From positions 44,203 to 108,202 of the forward strand of contig NZ_JAJJZG010000012.1 in the NCBI RefSeq assembly GCF_021028995.1: a DNA stretch of 64,000 nucleotides, read 5' to 3'. Origin of the DNA: Halobacterium sp. KA-4. GTDB taxonomy: Archaea > Halobacteriota > Halobacteria > Halobacteriales > Halobacteriaceae. The notes below the pieces were generated by a model. The model was not told the origin of the DNA, ran no database searches, and saw only the letters and a list, made by a program, of their open reading frames with translations. The translations under genes and the position numbers were made by a program. Below are positions 52,545 through 60,906 of this stretch, piece after piece (the stretch's first letter is position 1; every line of letters begins with the position of its first letter).

Positions 52545-53483
52545 ATGACCGCGGCAGTTACTGCCGAAGGTATCTCCAAGCGATACGGCGATACAATCGC
52601 GCTCGAGGACGTCTCGTTGTCAGTCGATAGCGGTGACGTTTTTGCACTCGTAGGGCCGAATGGGGCCGGAAAAACGACGCTCGTTCGTACACTCACAGGG
52701 ACCACGATGCCAGACGCGGGATCGGTTACTGTGTTAGGGCGGTCACCGAACCAGGTCAAAAAAGAGCGGATCGGACTCCTCCCGCAATCGTTTACACCAC
52801 CGGAGCGGTTGTCAGCACGTGAGTTGCTGGGCTATTATGCAGGGCTCTATGACGATCCGCGACCCGTCGACGACGTACTTACCGACGTCGGGCTGGAAAC
52901 AACCGACGAAACGTGGTATACGAACCTGTCCGGTGGCCAGCAACGGCGCGTCTGTGTCGGCATCGCTCTGATCAACGACCCCGATCTCCTCTTTCTCGAC
53001 GAACCGACGACAGGGATCGATCCAGCTGGGCGGCAATCACTCTGGTCGCTCATCACTGACCTTGCAGACGACGGAACAACGGTCTTCCTCACGACCCATT
53101 ACATGGAAGAAGCCGAACAGCTGGCGGATCAAGTAGCTCTACTCGATTCTGGTTCACTTGTCGAAGTCGGCCGGCCGACTGCCCTCATCGAGCGATATGG
53201 CGGCGGAACACACCTCCGCATCGAAACAGAGCATTCTCTACACCAGATCGAGTCGCTCGGTGTCGACGTCGAGACAACCGAAACGGGACTGCGAATACCA
53301 GACGTTGCACCGGCGGAGATCGGAGAGATAGTCAGTCGGCTGGAAGCACAGGGAATCGACTACGAGACGCTTACCTGGACCGAGCCGTCGCTTGAAGACG
53401 TCTATTTGCACCTCACCAGCGAAACGATCGACGAACAACAACCATCAGAACCTGCTGTGAATCCCGTGGGGGAATCACAATGA
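52545..53483 (+). CDS. ABC-2 exporter ATPase (drug-resistance type)
   Basis: 312 aa from the ATG at 52545 (MTAAVTAEGISKRYGD); the longer frame adds 41 residues without homology. Walker A GPNGAGKTT, Q-loop GLLPQSFTPP, signature LSGGQQRR, Walker B LLFLDEPTTGID, and H-loop TTHYMEEAE. The C-terminal region (IVSRLEAQGIDYETLTWTEPSLEDVYLHLT) is the typical DrrA/NatA-like extension. Overlaps the permease gene by 4 nt. Substrate unknown. Confidence 0.85.
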   Translation: MTAAVTAEGISKRYGDTIALEDVSLSVDSGDVFALVGPNGAGKTTLVRTLTGTTMPDAGSVTVLGRSPNQVKKERIGLLPQSFTPPERLSARELLGYYAGLYDDPRPVDDVLTDVGLETTDETWYTNLSGGQQRRVCVGIALINDPDLLFLDEPTTGIDPAGRQSLWSLITDLADDGTTVFLTTHYMEEAEQLADQVALLDSGSLVEVGRPTALIERYGGGTHLRIETEHSLHQIESLGVDVETTETGLRIPDVAPAEIGEIVSRLEAQGIDYETLTWTEPSLEDVYLHLTSETIDEQQPSEPAVNPVGESQ

Positions 53484-54226
53484 CTTGGATCACGCGTGTC
53501 GGTGCCGAGGCTGGGACGGCTTGGCGGTCGTTCCTCCGGCGGCGGACGGCGGTCTTCTTCACGTTCGGCTTCCCGCTCATCCTCGTCGGGATCTTCGGGG
53601 CTGTCGTCCAGACGAATCCCACCGGCGGCGGCCTCTTCGGACATCCGACCGGATTTTACGTCCCAGGCTATCTCGCAATCATTGTACTGTTTACTCCCCT
53701 CTCCCGGATCGGGAGTTCTATCGCCCGGTATCAAGAGGGGAATCGATTCGAGAAGCTGGCGACGACACCTCTCAATCAGGGCGAATGGCTGGCAGCACAC
53801 ACGCTGGTAAACATCGGGATAATCCTGCTCGCCAGCGCGATCGTACTGGGTGTACTTGAGCTTGTGACTGGCGGAAGTTTCAGTCTCTCCCCGCTCCTAC
53901 TCCCGTTCATCGTACTGGCTGTCGTGGTGTTCTGTGGGATTGGGGCACTAATAGGCCGGGTCGCGGACTCACAGGATGGCGTTATCGCCGCGAGCAACGC
54001 AGTTGCCCTCCCACTCGTGTTCCTGTCCGAGACGTTCATTACCCCGGATATGCTCCCTGGATGGTTCCGACCGGCTATCGGCCTCTCACCACTCACGTAC
54101 TTCGCTCGCGGCGTTCGAAACGCAACCTATCTGCACCAGTCAGCAGGAAGCGAGTTAGTCGTCCTGGCAGTGTTAGCAGTGGTATTCTTCGGTCTCGGTG
54201 CCTATGCCGTCCCTCAAACAGAGTAG
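53480..54226 (+). CDS. ABC-2 exporter permease
   Basis: 248 aa, six transmembrane helices, with FLRRRTAVFFTFGFPLILVGIFG at the N terminus and the ABC-2 signature region PLVFLSETFITPDMLPGWFRPAIGLSPLTYFARGVR near the C terminus, typical of DrrB/NodJ-like permeases. Coupled to the ATPase by an ATGA overlap. Exports an unidentified compound. Confidence 0.85.
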   Translation: MTWITRVGAEAGTAWRSFLRRRTAVFFTFGFPLILVGIFGAVVQTNPTGGGLFGHPTGFYVPGYLAIIVLFTPLSRIGSSIARYQEGNRFEKLATTPLNQGEWLAAHTLVNIGIILLASAIVLGVLELVTGGSFSLSPLLLPFIVLAVVVFCGIGALIGRVADSQDGVIAASNAVALPLVFLSETFITPDMLPGWFRPAIGLSPLTYFARGVRNATYLHQSAGSELVVLAVLAVVFFGLGAYAVPQTE

Positions 54227-54318
54227 GAAGTACGGCCCACACTCTCGCTCGATATCTCCGTGATAATCGCTCGACTAGGGTCGAAACAGATAATATCGAG
54301 TGTAGACCACGAGTGACT

Positions 54319-54546
54319 ATGGGCCACAACATGAGACTCGACTATGCAAAGTACGCCAAACGTGGGTTCTTGCTGGGGCTAGGGCTCTTTCTTCTCGGTG
54401 CTCTCGGAGCTACTGCTGGTCCAAGCCTCGCAGGGGAACTCCCCGGATGGGAACGAACAGTCTTGTTCGATTCTATGGTGCTCGGGATTGCAGTTGGGTT
54501 CTTCTCTGTCTTCGGCTTCGGTATCTTCCTCCCGCTCACAGACTGA
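54319..54546 (+). CDS. Small two-helix haloarchaeal membrane protein
   Basis: 75 aa (MGHNMRLDYAKYAKRGFLLG to IFLPLTD) with two transmembrane helices; the ATG at 54331 is an alternative start. The pattern RLDY..Y.KRGFLLG, GPSLAGELPGWE and GI.LPLT is shared with a haloarchaeal family that I recall as DUF7860. Follows the ABC exporter on the same strand. Function unknown. Confidence 0.6.
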   Translation: MGHNMRLDYAKYAKRGFLLGLGLFLLGALGATAGPSLAGELPGWERTVLFDSMVLGIAVGFFSVFGFGIFLPLTD

Positions 54547-54683
54547 GCGGTCGTAGCCGATTGATAGTATCAAGTAGCCATCTTAGGAATTGAGCTCATC
54601 GCAACCCTCATGGAAGACCGATAGCTCCGCCGGACGGATATCGACCAGTATTTTATCATTCGTGGGAACATTCGAGCAGAGAG

Positions 54684-55250
54684 ATGAGCAGTCCATCAGA
54701 TACGCTTGCGGTTGAGAACGTTGTCGCATCTACCAGTATCGGCCAAGAACTCGACCTCGAGACACTCGCCGACGACCTTCCGACAACCGAGTATGCACCC
54801 GACCACTTCCCAGGTTTGGTCTATCGAACACAGAACCCGCAGGCCGCGGCACTCATCTTCCGGTCGGGAAAAGTCGTCTGTACCGGGGCCCAAAGTGCGA
54901 CCGCTGTCGAAAACGCACTCGAGATCTTCTTTCAAGAATTGCGTCATCTCGGGATCCACGTCGACGAATCACCGGAGTTCACCATCGAGAACATGGTGAC
55001 CAGTGGCGATCTCGACGAACGATTGAATCTCAATGCAATCGCAATTGGTCTCGGCCTGGCGAACATCGAGTACGAACCAGAACAGTTCCCCGGACTCGTC
55101 TACCGACTCGACGACCCCCCTGTCGTCGTCCTGCTCTTCGGGAGTGGCAAACTGGTGATTACAGGTGCACAGACAGTTGAGGACGCTGAGACAGCGCTCG
55201 GCACAGTTCAGTCTCGGCTCAAAAATCTCGACCTGCTTCAACAGAGGTGA
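54684..55250 (+). CDS. tbp: TATA-box-binding protein (second copy)
   Basis: 188 aa with both TBP repeats (VENVVASTSIGQELDLETL, HFPGLVYRTQNPQAAALIF, RSGKVVCTGA; then IENMVTSGDLDERLNLNAI, YEPEQFPGLVYRLDDPPVV, GSGKLVITGA). It is closely related to the copy at 6192-6752 but differs at many surface positions (for example RTQNPQAA instead of RMHDPKAA). TATA-like tattttat lies about 30 nt before the ATG. May pair with the TFB at 12712-13641. Confidence 0.95.
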   Translation: MSSPSDTLAVENVVASTSIGQELDLETLADDLPTTEYAPDHFPGLVYRTQNPQAAALIFRSGKVVCTGAQSATAVENALEIFFQELRHLGIHVDESPEFTIENMVTSGDLDERLNLNAIAIGLGLANIEYEPEQFPGLVYRLDDPPVVVLLFGSGKLVITGAQTVEDAETALGTVQSRLKNLDLLQQR

Positions 55251-55469
55251 TCAAATATCGATTTCGACGATTTCAGTCGAGTCGCAATCCGGGCACGTGA
55301 GTTTGTATTTGATATGGCCGGACTTCGGCGTCGTCTCGACGTGCGTCTTCCACTCACTATGAAGAACACCATCCTCAAATCCACAGTTGGTACACGTCTT
55401 CTGCTTGTGTTCCAGACTCTCGGTAAATGCACGGACTCCCTTCTCGTGCTGCTCGGTAAACCGACTCAT
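55251..55469 (-). CDS. Small zinc-ribbon protein
   Basis: 72 aa from the ATG at 55469 (MSRFTEQHEKGVRAFTES). Two Cys pairs (CTNC and CPDC) separated by about 32 residues define a zinc ribbon; the segment between is charged and beta-like. The stop is next to the second tbp stop in convergent orientation. Such tiny zinc ribbons are abundant in haloarchaea; role unknown. Confidence 0.65.
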   Translation of the reverse strand: MSRFTEQHEKGVRAFTESLEHKQKTCTNCGFEDGVLHSEWKTHVETTPKSGHIKYKLTCPDCDSTEIVEIDI

Positions 55470-55614
55470 CACAATCTCCATAGATGAACTCTGTACTTAA
55501 CTCTGGCGAGAGACTGTCACATTGTACCACAGTAATATAAGTGGTGCAAGGGTTCGATACGGGCTGGAGGTCAGGAGACCGAGACGACTAAAGAACGATT
55601 AGGCGATGATCCTC

Positions 55615-57399
55615 CTACGCTGCACCGACGTCCGGTTCGTGCGACACGACCTGCCACTCGGACGGCGACAGTTCGTTTCCGTCGAAGCCCTCGTTTTCGG
55701 GATACGTCGTGAGGACGAGGTACTCCGTTCGCGCAGCCAGATATTCAACCAAGATTTGTAGATTGTCGCTGGCGAGTCCGCCAAGACCATCGAGAAGCAT
55801 CACTGGGACACGCTGGCTCACCTCGAAGGCCTCATAGCCCGCAAGTGCTGCGACGATGCCAAGAAGCTCTCGTTCCCCTTCACTCAATGCGTCCAACTGG
55901 GCTTCTCGCCCCTCACGTGCGACGACGAGATCGAACGTACTTGTGAGACGGGCCGTCTCGAACCCCGTGTCGAACTGTTCGAGCAGATCAGCGAGTGCTG
56001 ACGAAAATGCCTCGCGCGTTCGTTGCTTGACATCTTCTTTCCGAGTGCGGAGGTCCGTGATTTCGTCAGTCAGTGAGTCGTACTCCTCATCGAGCATCTC
56101 GCGTTGTTCTGCGAGGGTCTCGGTTTCCTCGAGTTCCTCACGTGCGTCTGTCAACTCTGCCTCGGTGTATTTGATCTCGCTTTCGAGATCCGTAACCCGG
56201 TCTTCAGTCGAATCGACTTCTGCTTCGAGGTCAGCTATACGAGATTCGAGCTCGTCTCGGCGGTCGCGCGCTGTCTCAAGGCTCTCCTCAGTCTCTGCGA
56301 GGCGGGATTCCAGATCGCCGATGCGATCGGTCAAGTCTGTTTCTTTCCGGCGTGCCTGCTTGATCTCATCGCGCCGCGCTTCGAGGTCCTCCACACGATC
56401 ACGGGTCTCGGCAGCCTGCGATCGGAGGTCTGCAATCCGGTCATCGAGCGCCGTCAGCTGTGCCTCGATATCGTCACGTGTCGAGTCGGTCCCACAGAGC
56501 CAACACGTCACCGAATCCGACAGCATATCGTGCGAAACCTCGGTCAGCAGTTCCACACGCCCTTCGTCGAGTACCCGTTTGTTGGCTTCGTAGACCGACT
56601 GCAATAGCTCTCTGTCGCGCTCAATGTCACGGAGGTCGGCATGAAGATTCTCGAGTTCGTCCTCAACGTCAGCATCCGATGGAACGGTAAGCGACTCCAG
56701 TTCGGCCCGCTTTTCGGCCAACGTCTCCCGAACGCGCTCGGCAGTCGCCTCCAAGCGCTCGATTTTCGTGGTTACCTGGTCACGTTCCGCGCGAAGGTCA
56801 CTCAGCTGGTCGCGAGCGTCGCTCTCACCACCGCTGTCGTCATCGATAGCATCCCGTTCTGCACGCAGCTCCTCGAGATCGTCTTCGAGACTCGTGACCC
56901 GTTGCTGGAGTTGTGGGAGGCGTTCGGCCGCCTGGTCGGCTCGTTCGAGTTCGCGCTCGACTTGCTCACGTTCGGTCCGTAAGTCCGCAATCTGCTCGTC
57001 GATGTTCTCGAAATCAAGCGGCCGGGTGAGCATTGTCTCCAGGTTCTCGCCGGTTCGCACCGCCTGGCGGATGTCGTTGTCCTCGTCGAGGAACGCAAAC
57101 AACTCCGCACAGATACGATCGTATTCGTCCTCCAGGTACGGCTGTCCGGAGCGCGACACGGACCCGTTGGTCCGTTCTAATTCGACTGTGATCTCCTCAT
57201 CATCCGTTTGCAAGACAACTCGACCGGTCGACTGCCCTTCGGTCAGCGGCATCGCAGTTCCGAACGCGGTCTTGATGCCCGCGAGGAAACTTGATTTTCC
57301 CTGCCAGTTGCTCGCCCGGACAGCATTGACGCCCGGCTCGATATCAGCGTCACCCTGCCGGATGCCTGCAATATTCTCGAGAGAGAGGTGCCACGTCAT
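55615..57399 (-). CDS. Archaea-specific SMC-related (Rad50-like) ATPase
   Basis: 594 aa. N-terminal ATPase half with Walker A-like SNWQGKSSFLAG (about 30-41), a long coiled coil from about 140 to 500 interrupted by a zinc hook CWLC (Cys299/Cys302), and a C-terminal half with ALSEGERELLGIVAALAG (signature) and VPVMLLDGLGGLASDN (Walker B-like). Short coiled coil plus zinc hook distinguishes it from true SMC. The start is 2 nt after the rdfA stop. In haloarchaea these proteins are encoded with RdfA and implicated in cell-shape control. Confidence 0.85.
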   Translation of the reverse strand: MTWHLSLENIAGIRQGDADIEPGVNAVRASNWQGKSSFLAGIKTAFGTAMPLTEGQSTGRVVLQTDDEEITVELERTNGSVSRSGQPYLEDEYDRICAELFAFLDEDNDIRQAVRTGENLETMLTRPLDFENIDEQIADLRTEREQVERELERADQAAERLPQLQQRVTSLEDDLEELRAERDAIDDDSGGESDARDQLSDLRAERDQVTTKIERLEATAERVRETLAEKRAELESLTVPSDADVEDELENLHADLRDIERDRELLQSVYEANKRVLDEGRVELLTEVSHDMLSDSVTCWLCGTDSTRDDIEAQLTALDDRIADLRSQAAETRDRVEDLEARRDEIKQARRKETDLTDRIGDLESRLAETEESLETARDRRDELESRIADLEAEVDSTEDRVTDLESEIKYTEAELTDAREELEETETLAEQREMLDEEYDSLTDEITDLRTRKEDVKQRTREAFSSALADLLEQFDTGFETARLTSTFDLVVAREGREAQLDALSEGERELLGIVAALAGYEAFEVSQRVPVMLLDGLGGLASDNLQILVEYLAARTEYLVLTTYPENEGFDGNELSPSEWQVVSHEPDVGAA

Positions 57400-57401
57400 A
57401 C

Positions 57402-58154
57402 TTAGAGAGCGGCAATCGTGGCGGCTTCGAGGAGGAACGGTTCACCGAAGAAAGCAGTCTGGACTGCATCGACAACCACGTACGGAAGGGCGATAGCGGA
57501 CGACTGGTTGCCAACGCGTTCGAGCACCGGGTCCTCGGACTCGGTCTCGGCGTGCGTCTCACAAACGTAGCCCCGTTCGACGGCATCCTCGAACGGCACC
57601 CGGACTGAACAGTCTGGGCAACTTAGTTTGACTTGCACATCCACCTGTGCGCGATCCGCGTCCCGAAGTCGGCCCTTCGATGTAAGCGACGACAGGACCG
57701 ATCGGGCTTTTTCTGCGGCCCGTTCTCGGGTCATCTGGACGGTATTGGTTTCCCAGTCCGTTTCCGCGGGGGTCGTGTCCTTCTCGGCGTCGAGACAGCC
57801 CTTGAGGTGATGGCGCATCGTACTCCACGACACCAGCTCGTCAGCAATGTCGTCGATATCGAGCCCATCGGTCGCAAGGTCGGCGGCGAGTTCGTCACGC
57901 TGGATATCCTGGTCGCCAGTGATAATCTCGTACTCGCGGTCTAGGTGGACGTTCACCGTGCCACGATCGTGTTCGTCGTAGATTCGTTTCAGCAGTCGTT
58001 TGTTGAACCATTCAGTGAGTGCCTTGTAGCCAACGGCTGAGCGACCGTCCGAGCCGGTCCACCGCGCCACGAGATACTCATCGACCGACTCGTACCCGGC
58101 GTCGGGCACGGTCAGGGCGTGGCGTTCGATGAGGGAATCGACCTTGCATCCCAT
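57402..58154 (-). CDS. rdfA: RdfA-type rod-determining factor homologue
   Basis: 250 aa. Start MGCKVDSLIERHAL and helical segments ALTEWFNKRLLKRIYDEH, YEIITGDQDIQRDELAADL, SWSTMRHHLKGCLDAEK match what I recall of the RdfA family (rod-determining factor A, Haloferax volcanii). The C-terminal part has a putative zinc site (CPDCSVRV...GYVCETH). It is coupled with the SMC-related gene (2-nt gap), the known family gene pair. A cgtttattag TATA-like element at 58186-58195 is about 35 nt before the ATG. Probably a DNA-binding or partner protein for the SMC-like ATPase. Confidence 0.8.
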   Translation of the reverse strand: MGCKVDSLIERHALTVPDAGYESVDEYLVARWTGSDGRSAVGYKALTEWFNKRLLKRIYDEHDRGTVNVHLDREYEIITGDQDIQRDELAADLATDGLDIDDIADELVSWSTMRHHLKGCLDAEKDTTPAETDWETNTVQMTRERAAEKARSVLSSLTSKGRLRDADRAQVDVQVKLSCPDCSVRVPFEDAVERGYVCETHAETESEDPVLERVGNQSSAIALPYVVVDAVQTAFFGEPFLLEAATIAAL

Positions 58155-58232
58155 TTTTTGTTCTACTGGGAAGGTGGGTCTGCCCGCTAATAAACGTGAT
58201 TACTGGCGCGCACACCGACGGTACGAGAATTG

Positions 58233-59576
58233 TCACCGCCGTCTCGGCACCCAATAGACCGAGAGGACCACCGCCCAGATGACCGCTACAGTCACGAGAA
58301 CGTCCGGATCAGTTCGGTGCAGGTTCCATCCAAGTGCGAGCAGTGCCGATACAGAACCAACGACACCTACCGTAGGGATGATCGTACTCACCAGCGAGTT
58401 ACGCTTCGTGAACGCGAGCCAGCTCACGAGTCCAAAGATCGTCATAAACGCTCCGGAGGCGAATGAGGTGATGCTGTTCAGGTTCCCGTACAGCGTGAAA
58501 ATCGACGTGAGCATGCTGATTACCACGATGGTTCGCACAGGCGGGGCGGACTCGGTCGTGGCACCGGGGGAACGGTGCGTCGGCGTGGACGCACCATATC
58601 CTGACGGGTTACGCCCACCATCCGTGGTCGCTGATTTAGTCTGTTGCTGTTCGTTGCCGGCGGTTGTCTGAGATATTTTGGCCGACAAGCGCGATGCACT
58701 GAACAGAGTCGCGTTCAGTGCGCTCGCCGTCGAGAGGACCGCGGCGATCGCGATGAGAGTGAATCCGAGATGGCCGAGGAGCGGCTCTGCCGCGATTGCC
58801 AGTGCTGTCTCGGGGTGCTCTTTAATTGTCGCGAGGGAGACGAGGTTCGTCGTGACGACGGCGACGAGTGCATAGAGTATCGTCGTTCCGACGAGCGAGA
58901 TGTAGATCGCTTTGGCGACTGTCTCTGACGGGTTGCGGATGCTATCCTGGTCGAACATCAGGAGTTCCCAGCCCTCAAAGGCGACGAACGCGATGGCCGC
59001 AGCAGTAAGCGCGTTGATACTGATAGCATCAAAGCCCGATGCGATCGTGTTGTGGACGGTGCCGTAGTAGAGGCCACCCCCGGCAAACAACAGGAGAAGG
59101 ACAACCTTTGCAGCGACGAGTGCATCCTCGGATTTACCGGATGCATGCGCGCCGAGGAGATTCAGACCGCCAAAGAGGACGACACCACCGACTGAAAACA
59201 CGGGACGAGTCGGGATGGTGAGTACGTGCTGAACTCCAACCAGTTCAGCCAGATAGCTCCCGAACGCGAAGGCGTACATCGCCATGGTGCCCACGTAGCC
59301 GAACGTCAACAGCCATCCAACGAGCCCGGCAAGCTGGCGGCTGTCGGAGATCTCCTCGATCTGCCCGATCGGGCTACGTAGCTCCGAACACAGGGTGTTC
59401 AGGCGAACGAACGAATAGCCCGCACACAGGGCGATCAGGCCGGATAGCGTAAACGCGATCCACGCTGCGGTTCCTGCCCCGGCGGCAACGACACCCAGAA
59501 CCGCGAAAATACCGCCCCCGACCATTCCACCGACAGCGATAGAAACTGCTTCGGGAAGACCGATTTTCTCACTCAT
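58233..59576 (-). CDS. APC-family amino acid permease
   Basis: 447 aa from the ATG at 59576 (MSEKIGLPEAVSIAVGGMVG); the frame extends 7 codons upstream. Twelve transmembrane helices with GGMVGGGIFAVLG in helix 1 and FVAFEGWELLMFDQDSIRNP in the helix 6 region, typical of APC transporters. A hydrophilic insert (about residues 315-355, with TDGGRNPSGYGASTP) interrupts helices 8 and 9. No UspA domain. Substrate unknown. Confidence 0.85.
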   Translation of the reverse strand: MSEKIGLPEAVSIAVGGMVGGGIFAVLGVVAAGAGTAAWIAFTLSGLIALCAGYSFVRLNTLCSELRSPIGQIEEISDSRQLAGLVGWLLTFGYVGTMAMYAFAFGSYLAELVGVQHVLTIPTRPVFSVGGVVLFGGLNLLGAHASGKSEDALVAAKVVLLLLFAGGGLYYGTVHNTIASGFDAISINALTAAAIAFVAFEGWELLMFDQDSIRNPSETVAKAIYISLVGTTILYALVAVVTTNLVSLATIKEHPETALAIAAEPLLGHLGFTLIAIAAVLSTASALNATLFSASRLSAKISQTTAGNEQQQTKSATTDGGRNPSGYGASTPTHRSPGATTESAPPVRTIVVISMLTSIFTLYGNLNSITSFASGAFMTIFGLVSWLAFTKRNSLVSTIIPTVGVVGSVSALLALGWNLHRTDPDVLVTVAVIWAVVLSVYWVPRRR

Positions 59577-59715
59577 GATCAGCAAGCCGGGGAGCAAGCT
59601 CGGTCATCCTGTGTCTCATACAGGTGCCCTACGAACAGATGCTATAAAAATACGGTTACCGGGGGATCGACAGTGACGAAGAAGAGAATCCGCCGTAGGC
59701 CAGGGCGGGGTTAGT

Positions 59716-59967
59716 TCAGTGAGTGCCAACGACGCTAACTCTGAGATAGAAGATATGATATAAAACAACGTCGATGAACAATAGATACAACAGACCACCA
59801 ATGAGAAACGGGAGCGGATTCATATCTGTCTCTCCCGCTGACCAAGCCCGAGCGTAGAGTATCCCGCCACCGACGAGTGCTAATACCGTCGATAACGCGT
59901 TCAGAAATCCCGTCGTTCCCCACGTTAGGGAGAGGTTCCACGATGTGAACAGAATTTCGAGCGTCAC
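59716..59967 (-). CDS. Small membrane protein, three helices
   Basis: 83 aa from a GTG start, with three hydrophobic helices (WGTTGFLNALSTVLALVGGGILYARAW, PFLIGGLLYLLFIDVVLYHIF). Stop and start context are weak, and no family is recognised. It may be co-transcribed toward the APC permease gene, 140 nt away. Confidence 0.45.
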   Translation of the reverse strand: MTLEILFTSWNLSLTWGTTGFLNALSTVLALVGGGILYARAWSAGETDMNPLPFLIGGLLYLLFIDVVLYHIFYLRVSVVGTH

Positions 59968-59979
59968 CGGAACAGTACT

Positions 59980-60123
59980 CTAAAAGGCCATTACGCCCGT
60001 TATATTACCGATCGCGAGCGTATCTTTATCCCGCGAAATCCAGATGATACTGTTGAACTTCTCGGGTAGCTCCGTCGCCAGAGGGGCAATCAGCAATGCA
60101 AGCACAGCCGTCGGAAAATGCAG
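59980..60123 (-). pseudogene. C-terminal remnant of a Na+/Ca2+ exchanger-type protein
   Basis: The minus-strand frame reads LHFPTAVLALLIAPLATELP then EKFNSIIWISRDKDTLAIGN and ITGVMAF before a stop at 59980. This matches the second alpha-repeat of CaCA (YrbG-like) exchangers, where ATELPEK and GNITG are conserved. It has no start and breaks off at about 60123, where plus-strand CorC-like sequence begins. Confidence 0.65.
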
Positions 60124-60531
60124 TACTTCCACCGAAAAATACCGAACCTCGGTAACGAAGAGTTGTGCATCCCCAAGATCGATGAATGGGGCGCGTTCGA
60201 AGGGCTAGTGACGGTGGTGGACGTCGTCGAGGAGATCGTCGGAGACATTCTTGATCAGTTCGACCTCAATGAATCCAATCCCTCAATCGGGCGGCTCGAT
60301 ACCGGTGGGTACACAATCGACGGGAACGTCCCATTAACAGCGGTGAACGAGGCGCTAAACACGTCCTTCGAGAGTGCAAACTTCGATACGCTTGGTGGAT
60401 TCGTGTTGAGTCGATTGGGGCGTGCTCCTGAACCCGACGATACCCTCGAGGAAGGAGACCATCAATTGCACGTGGATGAGGTCGATGGAGGAGGATTTCA
60501 ACCGTCACTGCGTCCATCGAGAAATGGGTAG
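60124..60531 (+). pseudogene. C-terminal fragment of a CNNM/CorC-type transporter protein
   Basis: The frame from 60118 contains KIDEWGAFEGLVTVVDVVEEIVGDILDQFD (end of the second CBS domain) and then the CorC_HlyC domain (GRLDTGGYTIDGNVPLTAVNE, TLGGFVLSRLGRAP, HVDEVDGG). The membrane DUF21 part and most of the CBS pair are missing. It is a 3' fragment joined to exchanger sequence, so a rearrangement scar. Confidence 0.7.
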
Positions 60532-60581
60532 CTTCGATAGATGTTCGTGGCCTTTACTGAGTTCAAGAACAGACATCCACT

Positions 60582-60905
60582 ATGGACCTTCAGGTTGCCG
60601 GGCTGGAGGATCTACATAACCGAGTAGGGACGGCACTCGATAGAATCGGCGAATTACAGGCCGGAACGCGAGTCCAGTCGGATGCATTCTTCTCACACCC
60701 GTTTATGGAGGACCACACAGAGTTCGAGTCGTTCACTGCCTTCTGCGAGCAGAGTCCCTGGGTGCTCGACAACAGAAGTGACATTCAGAACGTTCCTCGC
60801 GAGCAACTCAACGACTACGTCGCCGCCACAACCGACTTCGAATCGTGGGAGGGAATGAAAACACAGGCCGCAGAAGAGGAGATAATTGATCAGATTATCT
60901 CGTAG
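60582..60905 (+). CDS. Conserved haloarchaeal hypothetical protein
   Basis: 107 aa, acidic, helical, with Trp/Phe-containing motifs FESFTAFCEQSPWVLD and YVAATTDFESWEGMKTQAAEEEIIDQ. No membrane segment or known domain. The reading frame is well formed with ATG start and stop just before the convergent PiT gene. Similar proteins are widespread in haloarchaea to my memory; function unknown. Confidence 0.65.
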   Translation: MDLQVAGLEDLHNRVGTALDRIGELQAGTRVQSDAFFSHPFMEDHTEFESFTAFCEQSPWVLDNRSDIQNVPREQLNDYVAATTDFESWEGMKTQAAEEEIIDQIIS

Positions 60906-60906
60906 G

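Noticed and set aside
55856..56593. Ser/Arg-rich plus-strand frame of 245 aa
   Set aside because: Antisense image of the coiled coil of the SMC-related protein; biased composition only.
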